From assembly GCF_030818575.1 (NCBI RefSeq), contig NZ_JAUTAL010000001.1, positions 3,348,001 through 3,412,000 on the forward strand: a stretch of 64,000 bases of DNA, written 5' to 3'. How positions within the stretch are numbered: position 1 is the first letter of the stretch; the number at the start of each line of letters is the position of its first letter. Below the pieces are notes generated by a model. It did not search any database, had not been told where the DNA came from, and saw nothing but the letters and a program-made list of their open reading frames with translations. Below, in pieces: positions 47,194-54,312 of the stretch. Position numbers and translations under genes: made by a program. Origin of the DNA: Chryseobacterium camelliae. Its GTDB lineage: Bacteria; Bacteroidota; Bacteroidia; Flavobacteriales; Weeksellaceae.

Positions 47194-48176
47194 GTTTTTT
47201 TGAAAAACACGCTTTCAACGAATATTTTTGCTTCGGTACTGGGATTGGAAATCCTGTCCGAAGCATTTTTTTTATGGACTGCATAGGCTTCTTCCACGGA
47301 AGCATCCTTTTTCATCATATTCAGCAGGTAATGTTGTACCCAGTACTCAAATCTTTTTTCTGCCTGCTGTGTCCTGACTTCAGCAAAGCTTCCTGACTTT
47401 TTCTTGAGGCTGATGAAGGTATCAATCTGCTCAAAAACTTCATTCAACCCTTCGTTATGCAATGCTGAACCCAGCAGTACCGGCACTTTCCAGCCTTTTT
47501 CCTTCGGAGGCATAAAATCAAGTGCGCGCTTAAGCTCAAGCCTGGCATTTTTTGCTTTCGGCAGGTTATCCTGATCCACTTTGTTGATAAAAATGATGTC
47601 TACCATTTCCATAATGCCCCGCTTGATGCCCTGCAGCTCATCTCCTCCCCCAATGATTTTGAGGAACAGAAAAACATCGGTGATATCAGCTACCAGAACT
47701 TCAGACTGTCCTACTCCTACGGTTTCAATCAAAATATAATCATAACCTGCAGCTTCACAAATCATCATTGTTTCAAAAGTGGTGTTGGCTACACCGCCCA
47801 GAAAACCTGAGCTTGGAGAAGGCCGGATAAAGGCATTTTCTTCCCTGGAAAGTTCTTCCATGCGGGTTTTATCCCCGAGGATGCTTCCTTTGTTGACTGA
47901 GGAACTGGGATCTATAGCCAGAACTGCCACTTTCTTTCCGTTAGTAATAGCGAGCCTGCCGAAATTTTCTATAAACGTGGATTTTCCGGCTCCCGGGACT
48001 CCGGTGACGCCTACCCTCAGTGAATTTCCTGTAAAAGGCATGATCCTTTTAAGCAGATCTTCTGCCTGCTGGCGGTGTTCTGCCTTTTTACTTTCAACCA
48101 GGGTAATGGCTTTTGCAATCAGGCGTTTGTTTCCTGACCGTATCCCGTCGACAAGCTCTTCTGTAGAAAATTTCAT
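47190..48176 (-). CDS. meaB: methylmalonyl-CoA mutase-associated GTPase MeaB
   Basis: G-protein chaperone that loads and protects the cobalamin cofactor of methylmalonyl-CoA mutase. The G1 motif GVPGAGKST, TVGVGQSE and the FINKVD motif for guanine recognition are visible. From the ATG at 48176 (MKFSTEELVDGI) the protein has 328 residues, normal for MeaB; an upstream start at 48263 would add an unsupported leader. The mutase itself is encoded at 54313-56439. The gene ends in a 4-bp overlap with the convergent DUF4251 gene. Confidence 0.93.
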   Translation of the reverse strand: MKFSTEELVDGIRSGNKRLIAKAITLVESKKAEHRQQAEDLLKRIMPFTGNSLRVGVTGVPGAGKSTFIENFGRLAITNGKKVAVLAIDPSSSVNKGSILGDKTRMEELSREENAFIRPSPSSGFLGGVANTTFETMMICEAAGYDYILIETVGVGQSEVLVADITDVFLFLKIIGGGDELQGIKRGIMEMVDIIFINKVDQDNLPKAKNARLELKRALDFMPPKEKGWKVPVLLGSALHNEGLNEVFEQIDTFISLKKKSGSFAEVRTQQAEKRFEYWVQHYLLNMMKKDASVEEAYAVHKKNASDRISNPSTEAKIFVESVFFKKT

Positions 48177-48308
48177 TAGGTCAAAAATATAAAATAACCG
48201 GGACAATCCTTTCCCAGCCTTTAATTTTATTGCTTCTAAATTAGGTTTGGCCTTACGAACCACTAACGGAATTGATTACATTTGTTTTGTTAAGCCTAAA
48301 TATCGGAT

Positions 48309-48605
48309 ATGAAAAAATTCATCGCTGCAGCATCATTTACTGCTGTCTTATTGATTTCCTGTACGCCTAAGACCTCTACCCCCACAGCCGCTACAGGCCC
48401 TGCGACTTCTACTGCAGAACAGATCGCCCAGGGAAAAACCATTTTTGAAAATTCATGCGGAAGATGTCACAAATTGCCTGATCCGGCCAGCCACACTTCT
48501 GTACAGTGGGTAGGAATCATGAATTCTATGGCACCTAAGGCAAGGCTGACAGATGAACAGCACCAATGGGTGTATGACTATATAGTGTCTGCCGGAAAAA
48601 AATAA
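48309..48605 (+). CDS. small lipoprotein cytochrome c (first of a tandem pair)
   Basis: 98 residues. A signal with lipobox LLISC is followed by a Thr/Pro/Ala-rich linker and a single cytochrome c domain with CGRCH as the heme attachment site and a Met near the C-terminus (NSMAPKARL) as likely axial ligand. It lies 29 nt before a close paralogue. The small domain, about 60 residues, is of the mini-cytochrome type. A role in periplasmic electron transfer, possibly to the cbb3 oxidase, is plausible. Confidence 0.82.
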   Translation: MKKFIAAASFTAVLLISCTPKTSTPTAATGPATSTAEQIAQGKTIFENSCGRCHKLPDPASHTSVQWVGIMNSMAPKARLTDEQHQWVYDYIVSAGKK

Positions 48606-48634
48606 GTTCGTATCAATTCGCTAAATACTACCAT

Positions 48635-48922
48635 ATGAAAAATTCAGTTCTGATCCTGATGGCCGCCGCGGCATTCCTCACTTCGTGCGGACCTAAAAGC
48701 ACTGCTGTAACAGGGCCCAAATACTCTTCCACCGAGAAGATTGCCGAGGGGAAAACAATTTTCGAAAATTCGTGTAACCGCTGCCATAAGCTTCCCGATC
48801 CTGCGAAGCATGATGACCAGGGATGGATAAAAACATTAAGCAGAATGGCCCCAAAAGCCAAACTATCTGATGAACAACATCAGATGGTGTATGATTATCT
48901 GGCCTCTGCCAATAAAAAATAA
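48635..48922 (+). CDS. small lipoprotein cytochrome c (second of a tandem pair)
   Basis: 95 residues, paralogous to the upstream gene. The lipobox is LTSC, the heme site CNRCH and the likely axial Met lies in SRMAPKAKL. The two proteins share IAEGKTIFENSC/IAQGKTIFENSC, RCHKLPDPA and DEQHQ followed by VYDY, showing recent duplication. The stop codon lies inside the terminator stem that follows. Confidence 0.82.
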   Translation: MKNSVLILMAAAAFLTSCGPKSTAVTGPKYSSTEKIAEGKTIFENSCNRCHKLPDPAKHDDQGWIKTLSRMAPKAKLSDEQHQMVYDYLASANKK

Positions 48923-48950
48923 GCTTTCTTTGAAAGCTTATTTTTTATTT
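48918..48950 (+). terminator. terminator of the cytochrome pair
   Basis: AATAAGCTTTC/GAAAGCTTATT stem (48918-48928 with 48932-48942), TTT loop, then TTTTATTTTA. Confidence 0.9.
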
Positions 48951-48966
48951 TATCCTTAATTGAATC

Positions 48967-49887
48967 TTAATTATTTAAGATTCCGTTACATTCTAACCAT
49001 TTTTTAAAAAGCTGTGGCCAGGAAGATACAGCACTGCCTGGTTTTCCCATACCCCATCCATGTCCACCCGCCTGGAAAATATGCATTTCGGACAGAACGG
49101 TTTCTTTTTTCAAAGCAGCAAACATCAGCAGGCTGTTTTCCACTGAAGCAACAGGGTCGTCTGCTGCCTGAGCGAGAAATACCGGTCCCATCCCTGTTTT
49201 CACCTGTCTTTCTACGGAAAATGCGGTTTCCTGTTCAAGGCTTGGTTCTTTTCCTAAAATGCTTTTATGCGAGTGCGTGTTATCATTAGGAGGAAGCATG
49301 GAGATCACAGGATAGATAAGCGCAGCAAAATCAGGCTTTGAAGGGGTGGCGTCCACATCATCAACCGGCGGGTAAAAAACCTTATCCGGTAATGTTGCGG
49401 TAATCCCGGCAAGATGACCTCCGGCTGAAAAGCCCAGCACACCTATTTTATGTGGATCAATATGATAGAGCTTCGCCTGACTCCTTATTATCCGCATGGC
49501 TCTCTGTGCATCTTCAAATGGGACCAGACGTGTCTTCCAGCCTTCCTGCGGCAGCCTGTAGATCAACTCAAATGCAGTAACGCCTTCTGCTTTCAGCCAT
49601 TCTGCTGCGGGGCTGCTCTCTTTTCCGGTTTCAATATGGGCATATCCTCCCCCACTGATAACGAGCATTGCGATACCATTAGGGTGTTCGGGGACATGGG
49701 CAATCAGCCTTGGCTTTGAAACCTGGGTAATGGAACCTTTATTATTGATTTCCGGACCGCGGGCTCCTCCGGCATCGGGCATCACGCCTGGCCATAGCTC
49801 TATTTCAGTATTTGTGCTTTGCTTCTGTGCATAGGCCGGGGAAGGGGTCAGGCATCCAGTAAGCAGCAGGATCAGCAATTTTTTCAT
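48967..49887 (-). CDS. secreted alpha/beta hydrolase (esterase)
   Basis: 306 residues from the ATG at 49887. A signal peptide ends in SPAYAQ. The nucleophile Ser lies in GVLGFSAGGHLAG, and VISGGGYAHIETGKE, given in parts VISGGGYAHI, forms the oxyanion-hole HGG-like motif. The catalytic Asp and His are probably in QAADDPVAS and GGHGWGMG. It resembles acetyl-xylan-esterase and carbohydrate-esterase types of Bacteroidetes; substrate unknown. Confidence 0.82.
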   Translation of the reverse strand: MKKLLILLLTGCLTPSPAYAQKQSTNTEIELWPGVMPDAGGARGPEINNKGSITQVSKPRLIAHVPEHPNGIAMLVISGGGYAHIETGKESSPAAEWLKAEGVTAFELIYRLPQEGWKTRLVPFEDAQRAMRIIRSQAKLYHIDPHKIGVLGFSAGGHLAGITATLPDKVFYPPVDDVDATPSKPDFAALIYPVISMLPPNDNTHSHKSILGKEPSLEQETAFSVERQVKTGMGPVFLAQAADDPVASVENSLLMFAALKKETVLSEMHIFQAGGHGWGMGKPGSAVSSWPQLFKKWLECNGILNN

Positions 49888-49950
49888 CAAAGCTCATTTA
49901 ATTTCCAACTGCAATTTAATTAATTGAATATTAATAACCTATGGTCCTGT

Positions 49951-49980
49951 TAAAAGAAAAGGAGACTAATATGTCTCCTT
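49951..49980 (-). terminator. terminator of the rtcB-prfH operon
   Basis: AAGGAGAC/GTCTCCTT stem (49973-49980 with 49959-49966) followed by TTTTCTTTT on the minus strand. The TAG stop of the TPR gene (49968-49966) lies at the edge of the stem. Confidence 0.88.
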
Positions 49981-50487
49981 CACGTCTTTATGGGTCTTTT
50001 TCTTTTTTTTAGGTATTTTGCCTTTTACAAACTTTTGCCTTTCATTAAGAAAATCCGTCATGGTTTTATGGTAGCTGAATTTTTTTGCTTCCTTAATATA
50101 CTGCAAAGCTTTCTTATAATTTTCTTTCTTTTCGTATAGGAAGGACTGCCTGTACAGCAGGTCTGCTTTTGCAATTCCCTTTATTTTCAGGGCATATGCA
50201 ATCAGCTTCTCAGCCTCATCATAATCTTCATTATCGATGAGGCATGAGATATAATACTTAGGGATATTGACATTGCTGACATTGCTCTGCATTGCCATTT
50301 CAAAATATGATTTTGCTGTTTCATAGTCCCTCAGGCTTTCAGCATAGATCCTTCCCATGAGGCATAAGCTGTCTGCATCTTCCGGATCATAAGAAAGCGC
50401 ATAATTCAGAGCTTCCAGACAATCCGGCAGGCAGTAAGGGTAATTATCCAGCGCTTCAAAGTAATACTTACTTTTAGTTAAGGTCAT
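49966..50487 (-). CDS. TPR-repeat protein at the end of the RNA-repair operon
   Basis: 173 residues of tetratricopeptide-like helical repeats, for example ALNYALSYDPEDADSLCLMG, in parts DPEDADSLCLMG, YETAKSYFEMA and NYKKALQYIKEA. A lysine-rich C-terminus follows (KGKIPKKKKKTHKD), suited to binding nucleic acid or a ribosome. Its ATG overlaps the end of prfH by 14 nt, so it is translationally coupled. No catalytic motif. It probably acts as an adaptor to rRNA or the RtcB/PrfH machinery; that is inference. Confidence 0.8.
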   Translation of the reverse strand: MTLTKSKYYFEALDNYPYCLPDCLEALNYALSYDPEDADSLCLMGRIYAESLRDYETAKSYFEMAMQSNVSNVNIPKYYISCLIDNEDYDEAEKLIAYALKIKGIAKADLLYRQSFLYEKKENYKKALQYIKEAKKFSYHKTMTDFLNERQKFVKGKIPKKKKKTHKDVKETY

Positions 50488-51178
50488 TGTGCTCGTTTTT
50501 TAATTGTTTTTTTAAAGCATACCTCTGCTTTTTGAAAGACAGGTCCCGATGGTGACTCTTAAAATCAGTGCCGGTAAAAGTCCGTACAGGATTTCCCCTT
50601 TCAACCTGAAGATGATTGTTCCAGGTATCCTGCATCCTTTTTTCCAGTTGCCTGATGTGAAGTTCCATTAGTTTTTCCCGTAATCTCATCATTGCCAGTT
50701 TCTTATTTTCCAGTTGAGAACGGGAATCCTGTGCAAAAACACTGATTCCGGCCGGAATGTGGGTAGCCCGTACCGCAGTACTGACTTTGTTGACATTCTG
50801 CCCGCCGCTTCCCTGGCTTCTTGTAGCCTGGAACCTGATGTCTTTTTCACTGAAAGTTATTTTTTGTATTCCTTCCAGCTCAAATATACCTATGTACCAG
50901 TTGCTTCTTTTGTGCAGCTTGCGGAACGTGCTTTTCCCGGTCCAGCAGATGCTTCCCGTCCAGCTTTTCAGAAATCCGGTCAAATGTTCTTCTTTTGCTT
51001 TCAGAAGCAAGGTGACGGATTTGAGGGTCATATTTTCATCCCCTTTCTCCCGGTGAATGATTTCGTAATCTATCGTATTGTTTTTAGCCTCCTCAAGGAA
51101 TGCCTTCAATACCCTGGCAACTACCCACTGGCATTCTAAAGGACCTCTTCCCGAGGTGATCTGTATTAATTTTTCCAT
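50474..51178 (-). CDS. prfH: release-factor homologue PrfH
   Basis: 234 residues from the ATG at 51178 (MEKLIQITSGRGP). The catalytic GGQ lies at 125-127 (SQGSGGQNVNK) and acts as peptidyl-tRNA hydrolase in class I release factors. The protein lacks the codon-recognition domain and stop-codon motifs of RF1/RF2, which marks PrfH. Published work on PrfH with RtcB in E. coli shows rescue of ribosomes cut in the 16S decoding centre, followed by RtcB re-ligation. It starts 1 nt after the nucleotidyltransferase stop (TAA-C-ATG). Confidence 0.9.
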   Translation of the reverse strand: MEKLIQITSGRGPLECQWVVARVLKAFLEEAKNNTIDYEIIHREKGDENMTLKSVTLLLKAKEEHLTGFLKSWTGSICWTGKSTFRKLHKRSNWYIGIFELEGIQKITFSEKDIRFQATRSQGSGGQNVNKVSTAVRATHIPAGISVFAQDSRSQLENKKLAMMRLREKLMELHIRQLEKRMQDTWNNHLQVERGNPVRTFTGTDFKSHHRDLSFKKQRYALKKQLKNEHNDLN

Positions 51179-51179
51179 G

Positions 51180-51725
51180 TTATTCCGGTATTTTACTGAG
51201 TTCAGGATGGCCGACGGGATCAATGTTATGATCCAGCAATCTTTTCGCCGCCATCACAGCCCAGCATTTATCGCTTGAATGGATATTTCTGTAAAAGGAA
51301 AGCAGAATCTGCGGTTCAGGAATGGTAAAGCCGTTTACTTCAATGGTATCCAGATCACTACGTTCAAAGAAATCTATCGTGATCCTGTGGGTCTTCCCGG
51401 TTTCCGTTTCTACGGTCTTTTCATACCGCCTGAAGTTTTCTTCGCTAGGCAGGTGATCATACCGTGTCCAGACTTTGGAAAACCCTTTTTGTTGAAGCAG
51501 CATAACGACTTCCGCTACATTTTCCTTGGTTACAAAAATATCAATGTCTTTATGGTCATGGGCGTGCTTGTATTCCATATGCCCGGTTTCCGACATGAAA
51601 TGCCAGGCCCAGCCGCCCGATATAATGACCTTATGTTTTAAGTGTTCTAAAATTTCCAGGCCATACTGAATTCTATATTCCGGCCATAGCTCTCCATATC
51701 TTTTGGTATTATGTGGTGCTCCCAT
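51180..51725 (-). CDS. nucleotidyltransferase-fold protein in the rtcB-prfH operon
   Basis: 181 residues with the nucleotidyltransferase-superfamily signature: ISGGWAWHF (GG at 37-38), then HDHKDIDIF with the metal-binding pair D60 and D62, and a third Asp in RITIDFF (D118). The layout resembles aminoglycoside nucleotidyltransferases (PF10706-like) rather than tRNA CCA-adding enzymes. All three acidic residues are present, so it is probably active. It lies 110 nt after rtcB and 1 nt before prfH. End modification of cleaved RNA would fit; antibiotic modification is the alternative. Confidence 0.75.
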   Translation of the reverse strand: MGAPHNTKRYGELWPEYRIQYGLEILEHLKHKVIISGGWAWHFMSETGHMEYKHAHDHKDIDIFVTKENVAEVVMLLQQKGFSKVWTRYDHLPSEENFRRYEKTVETETGKTHRITIDFFERSDLDTIEVNGFTIPEPQILLSFYRNIHSSDKCWAVMAAKRLLDHNIDPVGHPELSKIPE

Positions 51726-51798
51726 TTTCGTTGATTTTTTTAATTTAATTGTTGATTGTAAGATATAATGCCATCATGTAACTGTAACTTATGAAAAA

Positions 51799-51833
51799 CA
51801 TTACTCATTACTCATTGCTCATTACTCATTACA
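51799..51833. repeat. five tandem copies of a 7-bp unit (CATTACT)
   Basis: Five consecutive heptamers: CATTACT, CATTACT, CATTGCT, CATTACT, CATTACA. They lie between the end of rtcB (51836) and the nucleotidyltransferase gene. A hypervariable-length microsatellite is possible. Confidence 0.85.
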
Positions 51834-51835
51834 TA

Positions 51836-53227
51836 TTATTTATCCATCCTCACCATCCTCGGCTGAAAAGTTCCCAGGATATCCACCAGTTCGCTCTGTG
51901 CATTCATCACTTCATGGATATCTTTGTAGGCCATTGGTGCTTCTTCTGCATTCCCGCCCATCAGTGTGACATTTTTGAGTTGCAGCTCTTTTTTAATGTC
52001 ATGCTGGGTAAAGCGGCTCCTGCATTCTCCTCTTGAGAAAGCTCTTCCTGCTCCGTGAGATGCCGAATTCAGCGCTTCAGGATTTCCTTTGCCCCTGACA
52101 ATGAATCCTTTTGCCGTCATAGAGCCTGGAATTATGCCCAGTTCACCGTCATGAGCCGGCGTTGCACCTTTGCGGTGGACAATCACTTCTTTGCCGTTAT
52201 GGATCTCTTTCCAAGCAAAATTGTGGTGGTTCTCAATCCTGGCCTTTACCCGGCCGCCTACTGCTTTTACCAGCCTCCTGTGGATATCGTCATGGCAAGC
52301 CGAAGCATAATCTCCCGCGAGGCTCATAGCTGTCCAGTATTCAAGTCCCAGATGGGTATTCAGGCCCAGCCAGGCAAACTGCTGCGCTTCTTTGGGAAGG
52401 GGGCACTGTTCTGCCGCTACCCTGGAATAATACTGAGCGATTTCGGCTCCCAGGCCTCGTGAGCCACTGTGCGAAAGGATGCCCAGGTACCTGCCTTTGG
52501 GAAGACCGATCTGTTCATCTTCTCCGGTAATTTCCACTTCACCGAATTCCACGAAGTGATTTCCGCCACCGGAAGTGCCCATCTGTTTTACGGCTTTTCC
52601 TTTCAGCCTTCGCAATATGGGAATGAGATCAAACGTATCCTGTTCAAAAATCTCATGGTCCACATGCGATTTATGGGTTTCATACATCCCGAATTTGGTA
52701 TGCTCTGCCAGTGCTTTTTCATATTTTTCTTTGGCACCGTCTAGATAGGAAACCGGTGTATCCAAAATACTGAGGCTCATCCTGCATCCGATGTCCATTC
52801 CGACTCCGTAAGGGATGACTGCGTTTTCTACAGCCAGCACTCCGCCAATCGGCAGTCCGTATCCACTGTGGGCATCCGGCATTAGTGCACCCTGTACCGA
52901 TATGGGCAATTTCAGTGCGGTATACAGCTGGTTTTTAGCTTCGTCTGAGATATTGTTCCCGAAAATCTGAAATGAGGCACGCTGCCTGTTCATCATTCTT
53001 TTTTCCGTTTTCCGCGAAGAAAGCAGAGCTTCAGCAATCTGGCCAAATGTAAGGTCCTGTTCAAAATGTTCCGGGTTCAGCAGAATATCTTTCAGGACTG
53101 ATTTTACGTGATGGATATTTTTAGTGGCAAAATTCCGTTTCATGACTTCCAAGGCTATATTGATGCTCTGGTTGTTCGGATAGCCTAATTTTAATATGTC
53201 TTTTCCTTTAAGTTTTAAATTTCCCAT
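51836..53227 (-). CDS. rtcB: RNA-splicing ligase RtcB (RtcB2-like, paired with PrfH)
   Basis: GTP-dependent RNA ligase that joins 2',3'-cyclic phosphate or 3'-phosphate ends to 5'-OH ends. The 463 residues have the metal-site motif DIGCRM with D145 and C148, NHFVEFG, LSHSGSRG and the GMP-accepting His, H391 in SASHGAGRAFSR. Pairing with prfH two genes downstream marks it as an RtcB2-type ribosome-repair ligase rather than a tRNA-splicing one. No archease gene is near. The start at 53227 (MGNLKLKGKD) fits; a short repeat-rich region separates it from a leader-like ORF. Confidence 0.95.
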   Translation of the reverse strand: MGNLKLKGKDILKLGYPNNQSINIALEVMKRNFATKNIHHVKSVLKDILLNPEHFEQDLTFGQIAEALLSSRKTEKRMMNRQRASFQIFGNNISDEAKNQLYTALKLPISVQGALMPDAHSGYGLPIGGVLAVENAVIPYGVGMDIGCRMSLSILDTPVSYLDGAKEKYEKALAEHTKFGMYETHKSHVDHEIFEQDTFDLIPILRRLKGKAVKQMGTSGGGNHFVEFGEVEITGEDEQIGLPKGRYLGILSHSGSRGLGAEIAQYYSRVAAEQCPLPKEAQQFAWLGLNTHLGLEYWTAMSLAGDYASACHDDIHRRLVKAVGGRVKARIENHHNFAWKEIHNGKEVIVHRKGATPAHDGELGIIPGSMTAKGFIVRGKGNPEALNSASHGAGRAFSRGECRSRFTQHDIKKELQLKNVTLMGGNAEEAPMAYKDIHEVMNAQSELVDILGTFQPRMVRMDK

Positions 53228-53232
53228 TGTTT

Positions 53233-53330
53233 TGGTTTTAGAGGTCAGATGTCAGATCCAGATTTCAGATACCAGATGTTCGCTTGGTATGAGTTCTGAT
53301 TTCAGATATCAGAGTTCTGACGAAATATTT
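53233..53330. repeat. irregular CAGAT-type short repeats
   Basis: About eight copies of TCAGAT or CAGAT-like units (TCAGATGTCAGATCCAGATT..., TTTCAGATATCAGAG) spread irregularly between rtcB and the structured element. No coding potential. Confidence 0.6.
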
Positions 53331-53376
53331 AGTTCAATGTGCCACTGATGAGAGGGCAGCATTCGAACGGATGCCT

Positions 53377-53462
53377 TTTTCTAGCCCCTATTGCAGCGGA
53401 TACCCCGCAGCGAGCCTGAAAGGCGAGCGAGGAGTAGCAGCGGAAAGCGGGAAAAAGCTCCT
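53377..53462. repeat. structured intergenic repeat element
   Basis: GC-rich island in AT-rich DNA. It contains the paired direct repeats TTGCAGCGGATAC (53390) and TAGCAGCGGAAAGC (53435), a GCCT-GAA-AGGC hairpin between them and CCCGC (from 53404) able to pair with GCGGG near 53447. From memory this resembles a dispersed element seen in other Chryseobacterium and Flavobacterium intergenic regions, but I cannot confirm copy number here. Confidence 0.5.
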
Positions 53463-53504
53463 GATAAAAAAGATCCGGGTTAACTTAATTTTGAATATTG
53501 CGCA

Positions 53505-53537
53505 ATAAAAAACCCGGAACCAGTGGCTCCGGGAGGT
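53505..53537 (-). terminator. terminator after the leader-like small ORF
   Basis: CCCGGAGCCACTGGTTCCGGG forms a strong GC-rich stem on the minus strand (about 53514-53534) and is followed by TTTTTTATT. Confidence 0.85.
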
Positions 53538-53554
53538 ATATTTGTACTGTTATT

Positions 53555-53632
53555 CTAAGAATGTACCCAACCACGAAGCCTTACCACCATAAGCGGTAAT
53601 CCAACTGTAGAAAAATGTTGTGCATTGAACAT
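53555..53632 (-). CDS. 25-residue ORF of leader-peptide type
   Basis: ATG at 53632 to TAG at 53555, encoding MFNAQHFSTVG continued by LPLMVVRLRGWVHS. It has its own consensus promoter upstream and an intrinsic terminator 18 nt after the stop, so it forms a transcript of roughly 160 nt. This is the layout of a leader peptide with attenuator, or a small RNA whose ORF is incidental. The next gene in this direction is rtcB, about 280 nt beyond the terminator. Translation is unproven. Confidence 0.45.
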   Translation of the reverse strand: MFNAQHFSTVGLPLMVVRLRGWVHS

Positions 53633-53672
53633 TGCTTCGTTATTTTAAAGGGTTAATACTGATTTTCGGGTG

Positions 53673-53702
53673 CAAATATATGGTTTTTTCCGAATATGCA
53701 AA
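53673..53702 (-). promoter_or_regulatory. consensus promoter for the small ORF upstream of rtcB
   Basis: TTTG (53702-53699), 18-nt spacer, TATATTTG (53680-53673) on the minus strand: the best match to the flavobacterial consensus in the window. It lies just downstream of the terminator of the 53763 gene. Confidence 0.7.
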
Positions 53703-53713
53703 ATTTCACATCA

Positions 53714-53741
53714 AAAAAACCTGAATAAAGATTCAGGTTTT
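53714..53741. terminator. terminator of the 53763 gene
   Basis: AACCTGAAT/ATTCAGGTT stem with an AAAG loop; T-run on the minus strand (TTTTTTTG). Confidence 0.85.
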
Positions 53742-53762
53742 AGGTTATATTTTTGTGCTATA

Positions 53763-54266
53763 TTAGTCTTTTGAGCCCTGGCTGTCCATCTCATCTTCCA
53801 TTCCTCGGGCATTTTCATTGTCTTCTCTGTTCGATCCCAGAAAATAGATGTTGTGCCTTGCTTTGGCAATAATTCCGTCATATACTTCCTGTGACATGCC
53901 TGCCGGTGCACTTTCATGGCTTTCTGATTTTGCTCCTTTACGCTGTACCTGGATAGCGCCTCTTTCATTAAGGACCGTTTTGGCTCTCTGTGCCTCTTCC
54001 AGGCTGTCTGTATAGACAACAATATTGATTTTTCCTGCGCTCTCATTCCTGTATGCATCCAGTGCTTCCACATCGTTGGCAAACACAAAATCCCAGAACC
54101 CTCTGTCCTTTACATCTTTCTGATGAGCTTCTCCGGACACGTCAGTGGCTGAAGTGGAATGTGAAACGATGATATCCGAATCACTGAATCCGTAATTTTT
54201 TAATTCATTCTTGATTCCTTCGGTATCTGCACCTGAAGGGAAAATTGAAACTACTGTATACGCCAT
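53763..54266 (-). CDS. general-stress-type protein, unknown function
   Basis: 167 residues, soluble. The first 105 resemble the YflT-type stress domain: an N-terminal VVSIFPSGADTEGIKNELK strand and helix, GFSDSDIIV, then a second half with IVVYTDSLEEAQRAK and the beta strand GAIQVQRKG. The C-terminal 55 residues are acidic and disordered-looking (NREDNENARGMEDEMD). There is no signal peptide or catalytic motif. It is a single gene flanked by terminators. The family assignment is tentative. Confidence 0.6.
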   Translation of the reverse strand: MAYTVVSIFPSGADTEGIKNELKNYGFSDSDIIVSHSTSATDVSGEAHQKDVKDRGFWDFVFANDVEALDAYRNESAGKINIVVYTDSLEEAQRAKTVLNERGAIQVQRKGAKSESHESAPAGMSQEVYDGIIAKARHNIYFLGSNREDNENARGMEDEMDSQGSKD

Positions 54267-54312
54267 AATTAATATTTTTGATTATCAATACAAAAAGCGT
54301 ACAACTTATGTT

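Noticed and set aside
51799-51833. CRISPR-like repeats
   Set aside because: The units are 7 bp in direct contact with no spacers and no cas genes nearby.
53228-53762. tRNA or rRNA gene in the 530-bp gap upstream of rtcB
   Set aside because: No cloverleaf or rRNA sequence is visible; the gap holds a promoter, a small ORF, a terminator and repeats.
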